A DNA stretch of 64,000 nucleotides, from assembly GCA_026120185.1 (NCBI GenBank), contig JANUWF010003366.1, positions 2,604,001 through 2,668,000 on the forward strand. The letters run 5' to 3'. Shown in pieces: positions 23,703 through 36,119 of the stretch. Below the pieces are notes generated by a model. It saw only the letters and a list, made by a program, of their open reading frames with translations, ran no database searches and was not told the DNA's origin. Position 1 is the stretch's first letter; each line of letters begins with the position of its first letter. Made by a program: the position numbers and the translations under genes. This DNA is from Voacanga thouarsii. Taxonomy: Eukaryota; Streptophyta; Magnoliopsida; Gentianales; Apocynaceae.

Positions 23703-25684
23703 AAATCTAATTTTTTATGTATTTGATACAAGGGTTTTAATAGTTACATATGTATCTGAATTTTTTTCTTTTTCTTTTAGGATATATTTTATGTATTTAA
23801 TTGAATCATGTGAACCTGAAATGTTTTTTTTTTGTTTATAATGTGGATTTGGTTTTGCAAAATGTTCATTTATTTATGTATTTTTGCAAGTTAGCATTAT
23901 TTTTTGTACATATTGAATGAATGGTGTCTTTTTTTTTTTTTTTTTCGCAGATGTGTCTACATACATTGAATTGTTGATTAACATTTTTGTTGTGATTTTT
24001 TTTAAATGGTATTTCATATTCGGTGTATTCATTATTGTATGTTGAGTAGAGAATACTCTTTAGCGATATTATGATAATAGTAAATTGTTTTTGCAAGTTC
24101 ATGGTGGTGATACAAAAGAAGTTGTTAATATTTTTCAGATTTCTGGAAACATTGTTTCTTTACAGGAGGATCAAAGTAAAGAAATTAATTTTGAAGTTGG
24201 TGAAAGTTTAATGATGAAGTGAATGAGATTTGTTCCTTGAAGAAATTAAATATGTATATTTTTCAATATAGTATAAGAGCCCCTCTAAGAAACACTATCA
24301 ATCATAAATTAATATAGTATGAGGTCTCAAGGTACTGCATTATAAATTCTCTATGTTCAAAATAATGAGCTTTCTAGATTCCAACGTTTTTATTGTATTG
24401 AACGTTATTAAATTCAGCACAAAATTTCTAAAAATTCACTAAAAGCCCTATCACAAAATTCTAGCGAAAAAGTAAAAAAAAAAAAAAAACACTATTTCTT
24501 ATGCTAAACATGTGACTGTGTGTTTCTATTTGGTAAAAAGAATCCTAACCAAGACTAGCAACAGCTACAGAGTGAATCATATATCTTATGCAAATAAGCT
24601 CATATAAGGTGTCCAACAACTAAAGACCTGCAGAAAAGGGAGGAAAAAGAAAGCAGGTGAGCAAAAAATTAAGATAATATCAATTATAAGCTATTCCAAA
24701 AGGAAGAAGCGGTAGAACTGGCTAAGAAATGACATTTTAACTTTGCAACTAAATCCTTAACTCATATATCCTCCATTCAATAGGCATATAGAATATGGTT
24801 TTCAAAAGAAGTACATGACTACCAGTATCCTAATCATTTCTTAACTACATTATAAGATTAGTTCACTTATGTGTGCTTTAACATTTGTTGTATAGACTTG
24901 ATAATAGTTGCAGTAAAGGCAAGAATTGAAGAACCTTCAAAAGCATCAACAAAGGTTATGCAGCTTATTTCAAATTCAATGGACAGTGAAAAAAGAAAAT
25001 TAGAGTTAAATTTTGATCGCTCATAAGTAAAAAAACTGGATAAATATAGTAAAATGTGTACAAGTGGAAACTCTAGTTGTCCATCAAGTACATGCTTGTG
25101 AATGGCTTTCAGTACAACTCATCAATTCATCAATTAGCTTGATCAGATATGTATACCATCTCATCTAAAAAACTCAATAGTTCCCCAATACATCTTCTCT
25201 ATTCCTAACAATCATAGAAATGAAACTGCAATCAACTTGAGCTAGACTTTTGCCATTAGAATCATGTTCCAAAGCATTCTCTAGGCCATCCATTTTGAAT
25301 TGAATTCAATGGAACCACTATCATTATAACATTCTATTCTACACAAATACTTTTTAATAAGACAAATTACAACTCGTCAGGAAATGCTCTGCCAAATACA
25401 ATAGGATTCCAAAGTTCAAATTTTTATATGCATACAATTTCAAGATTTTCAAATGCTAATCTGCATTCAACAAATTTCCACCTTGTTACACAAAAAGAAA
25501 TAACACCCAGATATATTTAACAAAAAAAAGGACATATGGAATAAAAAATATGACAAACCACCCACTTCATTCATAGTAACAAATCCAGCATAATTCGTGA
25601 TCCATCTATGGCTACAGCAACCAATCTAAAATACAGTTAGGAGCTCTGAGATCTTATAAAAGGGTAAAAGATTTTTTTCCCCCT
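23703..25684. other. AT-rich stretch without recognised gene
   Basis: About 2 kb inside the putative Helitron. T runs (23928-23945), A runs (24475-24490) and many short frames are present. No domain or splice-supported exon was recognised. It may contain further captured but unrecognisable sequence. Confidence 0.4.
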
Positions 25685-26127
25685 GCGAAACTGTAAGGAA
25701 GGTCGGAAGGAACCTTATGAAATGATCTTTAGCGGAACTTGGTTCTCCATGTCTACACAGCATGTACCAAGAGGATCTCGAGCATAAAAAACTTCTAAAA
25801 TGACATCGATGCTTCAATTACTTTAACCAACTCCTTGTCAAAAGCTCTATCTGAGTTGTCTAAAAAAAAGGTGTCAGATAATCAAAGAGAAAAAACTAAA
25901 GCACTGAGAACATTACATCCTAGGAAGGAAGATCTAATAGAAAAACTAAATCCTATATAAGAAAATCTATCAAGCACTTTAATCTTGAACAAACCTTTGT
26001 TTTTGCCAACTAAAGGCAAATTAGTATTAGACCAGTCTTCTCCAAAATTCTATTTTTTGGTTGAAACAGTTACTTCCAAATTTGATGCATCATCATCCTC
26101 AAGCAGCCCCAACTTTCTCTTTTGTGC
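25685..26127 (-). pseudogene. NSN1: Nucleostemin-like GTPase NSN1 fragment
   Basis: Two minus-strand exons of a nucleolar GTPase. Exon 25995-26127 follows an acceptor TTTCTTCAG and reads QKRKLGLLEDDDAS, then GEDWSNTNLPLVGKNK, with a stop codon inside. Donor AAAG|GTTTGT and acceptor TTTTTTTAG join it in frame to exon 25685-25859, NSDRAF.KELVKVIEAS. A one-base deletion then shifts the frame within the conserved DVILEVLDARDPLGTR block; the rest continues as ARDPLGTCCVDMEN. Only the linker and the very start of the circularly permuted GTPase domain remain; the G motifs are absent. Family members work in ribosome assembly in the nucleolus. Retained introns show this is a genomic fragment, not a processed copy. 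Confidence 0.8.
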
Positions 26128-26825
26128 CTGAAGAAACATAAAATAAATAAGGCAATTACAGATAACAGAAGAGAAAAAATAAAATGCATTTTTTGGTAGC
26201 ATGCATTACTGCTAAACTATCAGCAAGAATTATCCAAAACTCTGCTTGGTCATTTTGCAATCCTGGTTTTGCACTTCTGGTAACAAATAGACCATGTTTT
26301 TTTATTTTTTGAGAGGGTGGATGGCATTTAGACCATGGTAATTTCAAGTCATTGATTTTTCTGAAATAACTGAATATCATGACATTGTAGTTGATCGTAT
26401 TACTTTTCCTTTTGCATTTATAAAAGCTTTGAATGCATAAATTATATTTCATATTCCTTAAATCACTATATAATTGTGCTCATTAAAAGCAAAACTTAAG
26501 TTTTTTTAATATCTTCAATGATGTTTCCAGAACTTTTCTTCAGAACCTTTTACCTTATTAAAGTTTTCTCACTTATCAAGTTATATTATGCAGTGTGCTT
26601 GTATGTTTCTGAATTCCTCACGGCTATTGGGAAGATGAATTGGATAGATGCTTTTGGTTTTGAAACATCTACCCATTTTCATCCATATATTTGCTTTCTA
26701 TTACACAATGAGACAGTGTAATCTTTTAAGCGTCTAAGAGCAAAAACCTTAGTTGAACCACAAAATAAGTGGTTCATAAATCTATCATAACTTCTTGCCT
26801 CTGCCTTTCTATTTTATGGTACCTT
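26128..26825. other. Stretch upstream of the NSN1 fragment
   Basis: No recognised gene. A minus-strand open frame at 26156-26452 has no known domain. The stretch ends at the target duplication of the solo LTR that follows (agcac, 26826-26830). Confidence 0.4.
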
Positions 26826-26830
26826 AGCAC

Positions 26831-28671
26831 TAAAGGTTTGAAACGGGGAAATAAAGCACACAGCGGAAGCAAAAATTGAAAAAACTAAATAACAAGAAAA
26901 CTCCTTAACGGAGCCGGCGCTAGTTCTGGAGGCCTCAGCCGGCATCGGTCTTGCTCTGGGAGGGCTCCAAGGAATTTTTTTTTTTTTTATACCTTTCTTT
27001 CTCATTCTCAGAGTTGGTTGGACCGGAATGTATGGAACTGGGATAGGTACGCTGGTGGAAACCTCTGATGCGATTCCTGCAAGTCTCCTACTCCGTCTGT
27101 GCATGTATATGAACGCCAATCTCTCGATCTTCCAGTATATAGCCTGCCTAATCCCGTTTGGTGAACAACTCACAGACTAAGAATTTTCTTGGAGAGAGTG
27201 AAAAGAGGCATCTGTTGTTTTTTTCTTTCTCATGCCAGAAACATGAAAAAAACCAACATAGTTTTTCTTAACCCTTGAGAAGAGTAAAAACTACGTCCTC
27301 TTTATCCTCCTATTTAACCTAAATAAAATCCTAGGTTAAACTAGATTGGCCCATTGGACTCTTAGTTTAGCCTTTTGGACTAAATTAATTATTATAATTA
27401 GAACTAAATAAATGGCCCAATTAATAATTAATTTTTCAGCCCAAATAAACTAGTCCAACTAACAAGCCCATATTAGTTTAGTCCCAGGTCAATATTTAGT
27501 TATGCAAATTGGGTCAAAGTCCTAAACAATTAATTAACCCACCAAACTAATTTAATTAATTCTCTCTCTCTCCATAGACCTTTATTTTATTCTAACCCAA
27601 TAATTAAATCAGACTACTTAAATAAAATAAATTCTATTTAATTTAATTTAAGATTAATTCCTTAGCTTGTATTTAATAAGGACTTACGATTTATGCTGGG
27701 GACTAAAAGATACACCGTCTTGGCTACTAAAATAACCAAAATACTCTTACCATATAAATAGCTGTATTTTGCATTTTAAATATTTTCTAATATTATCATA
27801 AGGAAATATTGATCGCAAGGACAATACTGCGTTAGCAAAGTCTCCGACCTACAAGTATAATGATTAAAATACCCCTCTATACATCGCCGTATATTAGAGA
27901 AGAAGAAATGTATTAACACCTCTTTAAATGACATCTACCATCCTTAGGCTTCTAGTCAAATGATTTACGACTTCCTGGATTATTTTCGCTTTCCAAGGAA
28001 GCTACCCTAAAGCAAACATCCAAGTCATATTTCCTAAGGCCCTGGATATTTAGATCATTCAGACAACCACAAGGGGAAATATAGTATAGAAACTATCTTG
28101 TACAAGTCTGTCTTAACTAACTAGTCACACATACCCAACATGCAAGTATATTGGTCCTACAATAGAACCTCAATTATAACATATCAAAGTACATACTTCC
28201 AGCTTCGTCAGACCACCAGCTCATACTCAAGTCGTAGAGTACTAGTCCATGCTGTAGTAGTTGTAATCTAGGTTTCTACCATATAGTACTTTTAAAAATT
28301 ACTACTACAGGTCTTATTCTACGTATTCAAAATACGCTTATGTCATAAAGTGAGTGGACTACTCACTAGCTAAAGGTAAGCCATTCCCCATTTGAAATTC
28401 ATAATATAATAACCTAGACATGGTGAGATTCCCATTCTCATCAATCAGTTAAGAACAATCGTTTATGTATTAAGTAACCCGTGATCTATACCTTACTGTG
28501 AAAGATCACTATTCACATGGACTACTTACTTATATATAATGGGTCTTTTCCAAACGTAATTATGCACAAACAAAAAGTAAATTCACAAATAATTTCTTAA
28601 AATAAATTCTTTTATTAAAATATTAGAAATTTACATCAGAAACCTAATTTAAGAGGGCATACTTCCCAACA
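26831..28671 (-). mobile_element. Solo LTR, same family as the left-edge copia-type element
   Basis: 1841 bp, aligning over its full length with the LTR at 1179-2981. It starts TAAAGGTTTGAA (TG to TA change at the first bases) and ends CTTCCCAACA. Flanks are agcac (26826-26830) and agcat (28672-28676), a 5-bp target duplication with one C/T difference. No internal region or second LTR is nearby, so it is a product of LTR-LTR recombination. A GCCGGC-rich block lies near 26911-26945. Confidence 0.88.
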
Positions 28672-30727
28672 AGCATATGAGTTATATTACTCTTTTGAAA
28701 GTTCAGATCAAAAGAGGTACTTTTGAAATCAACAGAATGATTGAGAAAGATAAAGGCTATATCTATATGCTATTCATAATTCAATGCATAATAAACAAAG
28801 TGCATTACCTAAAACTTGAATGTATGCTTGGAAACTTTCACTTCAAAAGATTAGGGCCTAGAATAAGAATGATTTTGAATTTCTGGTGCTTCTCTGGCTA
28901 TTCAAGAAAGGTCGTATAACAATTATTGGATGGCTAAGCTTTTTAGGCTACTTGTGAAATGCATTGATGCAGTAATATTATTAACACTTGGAAGATTTGG
29001 AATGGTGAAGAAGATGGAGTGTAGTTTCCCTGGTACTTGATGATAACGGTGGTTGTAACACCCCGCTACCTAAGCCCGCCAGGGCCGGGGATGTCACCCC
29101 GTCCAAAGGACAAGGGGTCTTTATAACTAGGTCACACAAATAAAATAGCGGAATATAAATGATACTTGAACTTAAAATTTATTACATCTCAAAATAAATA
29201 TCAATCCAAGGATAAATTCCAAAATACCAAAAACAAATCCGTAATAAAAATTTATCCACTCTCATCTCCCCAAAACATTACACAAAAATAAATTATCATA
29301 AAATCTTCCAAAGCAGGCATAATCTAGCTACTCATCCACACAGCAGGATCGATCTAAAATCATGGTAAAACGGGTGATGAGACAAAAATCTCAGTAAGTC
29401 CGTGTGTGCTTTGGGTGTTCAGTGAAATCAGTTCGTGGATGCAAAGTATGAAATCTTTGCAAAAGAATTACTGGCGAGCAATAAACATTAGTCAAAAGCA
29501 AGAGTGGTGTTTTGGCTTTTCCAAGCATACATAATCAATAAAATCAACCACTCGAAATAAATGATTATGGGTTACCACACGTTGGGCCCCATAACCGGTT
29601 AGAACGCCGACACTTTGTGCAAACTGACAATAGGTAGGTGATCGGCCTATCGGGTAAGATACTCCTCCTTCTCTATACCCAACAACAACCGGGTGTCCTT
29701 TCCGGCAAAACACAGTCACTTGACTGAAATAAAACAAACTGCTAGCTCCGACCGGCACGACCTACTGGACTGACATCTCATCTGGGAAGGACTCACCCCT
29801 CAGAGGTGGCCACCTACTGAGAGACTTATCCTAACCCTTCAAAGACTAGCCCTAGCAGTCCACCCTTATTGAGTACTCAACGTAACATATCCCACTTGGA
29901 AAAAATGAACAAAACACAGTTCCACTTGAACATGGCAATTAAGGGTTTCCAAAATCTTTGCCAAAAATAGTTTTAGGAAGAGTTTTGAGTTTGAGTAAAT
30001 TAGCCTATCAATTTTCAAACGAATCATTTATCGGAAGTAAACAGGAGACAACCTTCAATTGCCTTTACAAAAATGAGCGTCCATGCACTTTACATTTGGC
30101 TTACCATAATTTAACACTTTTCATCAATCAGGTTTTATGCAAGAGCTTACCTAATCCTCACTCACAACAATAGGTCTCAAACAGTTGACCTAACCCCGCA
30201 TGGCAAAAACAAACCACAATCAATCTCAAGCCACAATCCACTTCCTCCATTTTAAATTAACTCCACTCACTACTATCATGATCCTAGTGTTCTAAGCTTT
30301 AAGGCTAAACAACAAGTAAATAGGTTTACAAGCTAAGGGTAATTTTGATATTTTAAATAATTACTGTTTTGGGAAATAAGTAATAATAAGTTAAGGGTTT
30401 AAATATTGCTAAGAAAATTTAAAGTTGATTTGATGAAGAGTCTTAGGTGGTTTTTAGGAAAAATAATGATTTATTAATAATTTAGTTGTTAGAAAATAAT
30501 TGATAACCAAAGGTAGTTGAAAATGAATTTTAATGAGTCTTGCTTGAAAAATAATAAATAAGTTTTAATAGGCTTTGATTAAAAGATAATAATTAAATTT
30601 ACAATAATAAGTATTTTACCAATTATGATTATTTCCATAAAAGGCTTTAGTTGTTTCATTACTTTATATAATATCTATATATTTTATTTTTAGTAAGAGC
30701 TATTATTTATTTGACTAAAATATCCTT

Positions 30728-30752
30728 AATATATATATATATATATATATAT
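30728..30752. repeat. TA microsatellite
   Basis: About 12 TA units inside the 4.4-kb solo LTR. Confidence 0.9.
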
Positions 30753-31436
30753 TTATTTATATATAATCTAATTCTACCTTTCCTAGGGTTTTTTCGAAAT
30801 TACTAGTCAAAAATCATAATATTAAATATTTTATTGGAAGAAATAAAATTTAGCTTCGGGGCAACTAGGTCATGATCATATTTCCATGGCTATTCACAAT
30901 CATGAACATATACAATTCTTCAATTCATCAAATCATCCAAATCATGCACACAAGCATAGATCTAAATTTATCAAGACATGATCTAAACTCTACTAGCATA
31001 AATATGATCATGGCTTCAATAATCCAACATGAATATAAATCCTATTCACCAAAGGTGACATAATCTCTAGCATACTTCACCACAAATACTACCTATGACA
31101 TGGTAACATGCATCAAACCTCAAATCATCATACAATCAACCAGGATAATCCTTCTATGCATAAATCCCATCTCCTTCACAATCATACATATATTTATGCT
31201 TCAATCTCAACAATACATACTCAAATCCTATTACAATCCACCTTCTATCATCATCATCCTAGAGACATGAATTTAGAGTTTAAAAGAAAGATTGAAGGGA
31301 CATACTTGGTTGATGAATACCTTAAAGGAGTTTAGAATGGATCTCAACTTCTAGATGCCTAAAATCGTCCAAGGAAGATGGAGGAAGCATGGCCATGGAA
31401 AAAGAAGCCATCCGGCCAAGAGAGAGAGTTTCGGCC

Positions 31437-31438
<2 letters not shown>

Positions 31439-31480
<42 letters not shown>
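31439..31480. repeat. GA microsatellite
   Basis: Twenty-one GA units inside the 4.4-kb solo LTR. Confidence 0.9.
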
Positions 31481-31483
<3 letters not shown>

Positions 31484-33109
31484 TTAGCATTTTTTTTCAG
31501 ATATATTTTCACTAGAGATCAAAATTGGAGAAGATGAAGTTGTTAGAACAAACCTACCTTGAAGGTGTTCTTGAACCTTCACAGAATTTTCTGGTTTTGA
31601 TCCGAACTAGCGAGTTGATTTGTGGAGTTTGATGTTAAGAATGGTGTTGATGGACTCACGGCAGTGAGTAGGTCAAATATGGAGATTTTAGAGAAGGTTT
31701 GAAGTGGTTTGGAGGGGTATTAGGTGAAAGGAAGAAGTAGGTGTTCTTGGTGTATTATGTGTGTTCTTGAAGGTTGAAGGAATTTGAGAGAATTTGATTT
31801 GCAGCTGCCGAAATTATGTGAGAACTAGGGCTGCCGAATTTTTTGTAGGGTTTAGGAAGATGGTTCTCTGATTTGGAAGGGAAAAGGAAAGGCTAGTTGT
31901 TAAAATCCTTGAAGAATATTTTTAGGAAGCAAATTTAGAAACTAAATATTCTAGAATATCTTGATTATTGGAGAGCTTTGGAAGTCTGCCATGGCCGACT
32001 ATTTTGAACAGAATTTCGGTGGGATGAAAGCTGGTTTAAGGTAGCTTATGGTGGCCAAAAACAAGGTGCATAATGGTGGAGAAAAAGTCTGGTTATTTGA
32101 GGGATACATTATGGAAGGTTGCTAAACTATGGTGGCTGAAAATTTGGTAATCAATCAAGCATGATTGCAGGGATTTGTTGGAGAGATTTTCAGGCAGCCA
32201 TGTCTGAATTTCGTGCAGAAGCTTAAGGGGAATAATGGAGCTCAGTTACTGGAGGTTTAAAGGAAGTTTATGCAGAATGAGGATGATGTTTCAGTTGGAA
32301 GAGAATTAGGAAACAAAGTTGGACAGTGGACTACACAGAATTTTCGCTGAGCTGAAATTTCTAGACAGTTTTTCGGCTACCATTTTCCAGCCAACTTGCA
32401 GAGAGTTTGAAGGGGAATTTCAGGGGCTTTCAAGGCTGGTTTCCAGCCTTCTTCATGGAGGAAAAACATGGCTAAGGTGCTGAACAAAATCTGGAAGAAA
32501 ACAGCTGGGTTTTGGACTCTCAAAGTTGCGATTTGTACAGGATTTTTTCCTGGTTTCGCTCCATCTTTGGGCAGTCCAAAAATGGCCATGAAATTTAGTT
32601 TGTAAGCTGATCCAAAAGACTATTTTTCTGGCAGTATTTGGGAGGGAATGTTAGCTAAGAATCTCGACACATTGAAGGCACAATAAGCTGAAAAATTTCG
32701 GCTCATTCCAAGAAGGAAGATGAACCTAGCTAGAGTGGATTTTTAGCAAGTTCACTAGAGGGTTTTATCCTCTTGGAATCTCCTACAACTCTTCCACATT
32801 TTCAGACCATAAGAAGTCTTTCACTAAGACATTTTGATCCTACAAAGCCACAGCACTTTACTGAAATTTCTAGAAAGAAAATGGCTAGAACAACTTGATC
32901 AAACTAAAGAGTTGAGAAATAAGGAAAATCAAAGATCAAGGAAAAATGAATTCCTCTTAGGAAATTCGAGTAGGGCAATGGAGTAGAATGAAGATACTCC
33001 TAACATGTCTCTCTTAGGACAACATCACTACCCTACTCTAAGCACATAAAGCCGAAATTATTACTTCCCAAGCAAAAACAAAATTTAACCAAGTTAAAGC
33101 TCCTATGAT

Positions 33110-33175
33110 GGAATTTGAACCCAAGACCTCAAGAATTAATTCTAAGGCTCTAACCACTAAACCACAACAACTCTT
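33110..33175 (-). other. tRNA-like segment with Pol III A- and B-box resemblance
   Basis: The minus strand reads GTGGTTTAGTGGTTAGAGCC (like the A box and D-arm) and, about 25 nt later, GGGTTCAAATTCC (like the B box GGTTCGANTCC, with one extra T). It lies near one end of the 4.4-kb solo LTR. No convincing acceptor-stem pairing was seen, so it is not called a functional tRNA. Confidence 0.4.
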
Positions 33176-33762
33176 ATTCTTATTTTCCCTCAAAAAAATA
33201 TTTTCTATTCAATCCTCAAGCTATCTTCCTATTTTCACCTCAAGCAGAAATTACCAGTTTGCCCTTCTCACTCAATACTCACCAACAAGCCTCTAAGACA
33301 ATAAAACTCAAATCCAAAGCATAGAAAATCATTTAAAAATATATTTAAACATGCAATAAATTATGATATGCATCCCAACCCCCCTTACTCTAAGGTTGGT
33401 TTTGGCTGGGGTTTCACAGTGGTGGTTGTGTTGTTAGCAGCCAGTGCAGCGACGGTGCTATTGTAAACTTGGGTGGCCATGTAATAGTGATAATGAGCTT
33501 AATTAGCTGCTAAGAGGAAGTTCATAGTTTGTCCAGGAGATGTGGTAATATAGTCACTCTTCAATGGCTTGGTGTAGGCACCATCTGATCCTACTACAGT
33601 AACTTTATGCTTTGCTATGCCAAAGAAAAGAATCCCATTCATTGCATCATTAACCATTCTAAATAAATATATCTTGCCATATTCCACTATCACCTTAAAT
33701 GTTTTTGCAAATGTTGTTCAAATATTTTGTTATTCTCTATACCCATATATATTGCATTACAC

Positions 33763-35485
33763 TGTTGGGTATCTCAGGCTCGTATCGTATACGGCGCAGC
33801 GGAAAATAAAATGTGATACCCTCCCAGGACCCGTCTATGTATGGAAAATAAGATATAAAAAGAGTAAAGGTAACAGCTTTTACCTTTAGGTGATCGTCCG
33901 AAGAACAAAAAATTTCTTCTTCAAGTTGAGGCGCGATCCAGCAATCCTCGTGATCAACATCCACGTGAGTTGAATGTCTAACCACTATAATCACAGTGTT
34001 TGATTATCTCTAACAGTAATCCACACATAGGGTACACCCAAGCGCCAAAATTTCCTGTGCTAGCAGAAAAAGATGGCGGCTAGGGTTTTTTGATCAATAT
34101 CAAATCGAGAGAGATAGAGAGAAGAAAGAATGTTCGTGGCTGTTGTTTTTGTGTGTTGTTTAGCTAGGGCTTTTCTTATGTTACATATATTATATATTAC
34201 ACGAAATTTTCCTCCCAAAACTAAGAATTCTAATCCTATTAGAATTCCCTAATTGTAATTGGAAACATCAAGTTCTCATAATTACAACTTGGACCACAAA
34301 TTATAACTAATTATAATTTGTCCACAACAACTTCTCTTTCTCTCAATTAACCCCATTATATTATCAAATAACATCTTGAGTATATAATCCTCTATTGTGT
34401 GTGACCTATTAGATTTCCCAGTCAATTGGTAGCGAACATGAATTAATCTAAACGTCTTTGAGATTAATAATCTATAATTAATTAGAATTAATCCTATTAA
34501 TTCTAATTAGGATTGGTTTATTAATTCATCAATTAATAAATCCATATTTCCAGATCATGAGTGGTATCTAGCAACACATTATGACCGCCCAAGAGTCCAG
34601 GAAGTCAAGTAGCTTGGCATGAACCCTTCAATAACAAACTTCAATGCAATTAACTCATTTCACCATACAATATCTCATTCGATTTGGAGTATGGAATTAG
34701 TGCCAACTCCCTCCAGAAATAATTCTGGCCCGAATATAATAGTACGTGTACCAGGAACCCAGTACTCTAGATGTGTATCAATTGGAACTATTTCCAATAC
34801 ACAATTGTCTTGGCCAAGGACTTCTCGAGTAGTAATTCCTACAAATAGCCGTGAGATATTCGTCCCTACTATTAGGAGTGGTGAATCCTTTATTGACCTT
34901 CTCAACTACCTTCATTTACCTCACAATGTACCCAATATCCATCCCATAGGCGGCCCACGATCGAGCTCCGGAGATTAGAATCAAAGTACAAAGCTTAGTA
35001 AACAAAGTACCTTGGAGATCTGAAGTCTAAGGATACTTGCACGTTTGCTATATTAAGATTATATCACTAGACTAAATAGTTATCCATGTGATTATCTCAA
35101 AGTTAGGTCATCCAATGAACTTGTTCCATTAACAAGCATTCATGTGTTAACTTTGAGTATCTTAATACTCACGGTTATGAGAACCATCGCCTAATCAAAT
35201 CAGGAAGTCTAACACATGCTAGTTTTGACGCATTAATGATGTCCTGTCTCATTAATACTATGACTAGGGACTATTTAAGTACTAATACCATCCAGTGTAA
35301 TAGGAATCTCATATCATGATCTCTATCATGATTTTCTTAACACAGTGTTGTACTAGGAACTTTATCGAACAGTTATATTACTTAAAGTAAATAAAAGAAA
35401 CTGGAAGATAAATAATGCCTTTTATTAAAATAAAATGTGTCATATACAATGTACAAGTGATTACCTCTAGGGCACAACACTAACA
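33763..35485 (-). mobile_element. Solo LTR, copia-type, in a laccase intron
   Basis: 1723 bp, TGTTGGGTATCTCAGGC to GGGCACAACACTAACA on the plus strand, with a perfect 5-bp duplication tacac (33758-33762 and 35486-35490). Read on the minus strand it starts TGTTAGTGTTGTGCCCTAGA, a common copia LTR start in plants. No internal sequence is present. Both insertion flanks are laccase intron sequence. The open frames inside it are not genes. Confidence 0.9.
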
Positions 35486-35730
35486 TACACCCCCAACACC
35501 CCTAATGGAAAAAAGTTATAGAAGAGAGGGATAACCTGGTTTTGAGCATGGATATAAATCTCCAAGTTGGCCATTTATGAGGTAAGCATCAAATATATTT
35601 GGTCCTCCACTGCTTCTTAGGAATTCATTCAGAACATCTATAATATTACTTTTCCACCACTCTTCTATATTTGAACAAATTAAAAATTGCATCGTTTCTG
35701 AAATATTTTTCTTCTAAGATCCCTAAAAAC

Positions 35731-35919
35731 TTAAATAATTATTTCATCAGCATGTTTATCTTTTACTTGAGAAACTTCACCAGTTAGATCAATTAAAAAT
35801 AATGCTAATTCAAGTTCTCCTAGCACTAATATAATATCTCTACAATGTATCCATTCACTATAGAATTGAAAAGGAGGTAAACAAACAAAAGAAAGTTTGA
35901 AGCATATATGGATAGTGAA
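35731..35919 (-). other. Unidentified open segment within the laccase intron
   Basis: On the minus strand an open frame includes SEWIHCRDIILVLGELEL then FLIDLTGEVSQVKDKHADE and ends at 35731. Its composition looks protein-like, yet it falls between laccase exons and matches no laccase motif. It may be a further captured exon or chance. I do not recognise a family. Confidence 0.3.
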
Positions 35920-36119
35920 TTCTAGCTTGTACCTAGTATAATTGGGATTTAGGCTGAAGGTCTTGGAAATGGGTAAGCATCTTCCTTCTTAGGGTAAACA
36001 AGAAGTAAACCATGTACAGTAGCTCTCGACCAGTCACTCTAAGTGTAACAGGTATGGCAATGGTGTGTTTGGTTGGCAGTTGGGAAATGAATATCTGCTG
36101 GTGCTATATGAAACTAAGA

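Larger units (their letters stand above)
29054..33418. mobile_element. Very long solo LTR (4365 bp), probably gypsy chromovirus (Tekay-like)
   Basis: Bounded by TGTAACACCCC and GGGTTTCACA, with a perfect 5-bp duplication gtggt (29049-29053 and 33419-33423). The TGTAACACCCC terminus and the length are typical of long LTRs of Tekay/Del-type gypsy elements. No gag or pol domain and no internal duplicated ends were found, so it reads as a solo LTR or LTR-only derivative. It carries a TA microsatellite (30728-30752), a GA microsatellite (31439-31480) and a tRNA-like segment near 33110-33175. Orientation is uncertain. It sits inside a laccase exon. Confidence 0.8.
28926..36038 (-). pseudogene. Laccase pseudogene fragment interrupted by two solo LTRs
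   Basis: Minus-strand pieces in laccase order. 35933-36038: SDWSRATVHGLLLVYP and YPFPRP, then IPIILG up to a GT donor, with a stop replacing one codon. 35536-35664: EEWWKSNIIDVL, FDAYLINGQLGDLYPCS, the size of the conserved ~129-bp laccase exon. 33424-33702: TFKVIVEYGKIYLFR, HKVTVVGSDGAY, SPGQTMNFLLAAN, a stop at 33499, then HYHYYMATQVYNSTV. 28926-29053: TTVIIKYQGNYTPSSS, a frameshift, then FTSSLKSLA. Laccases are secreted multicopper oxidases that polymerise phenolics in the cell wall. The copper-binding His clusters at the N- and C-termini are missing. The solo LTR 29054-33418 splits an exon: removing it and one copy of GTGGT rejoins the frame as NNTTTTVIIKY. The other solo LTR (33763-35485) lies in an intron. 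Confidence 0.9.

Noticed and set aside
26156..26452. 98-codon minus-strand open frame upstream of the NSN1 piece
   Set aside because: No domain or splice logic; it does not match the NSN1 N-terminal region.
33110..33175. Functional tRNA gene
   Set aside because: A- and B-box-like motifs are present, but the B box has an extra base and no acceptor stem pairs.
29054..33418. Complete LTR retrotransposon
   Set aside because: No duplicated ends inside, no PBS or pol domain; better read as one long LTR.
34619..34978. 119-codon plus-strand open frame
   Set aside because: It lies wholly inside the solo LTR 33763-35485 and has no known domain.
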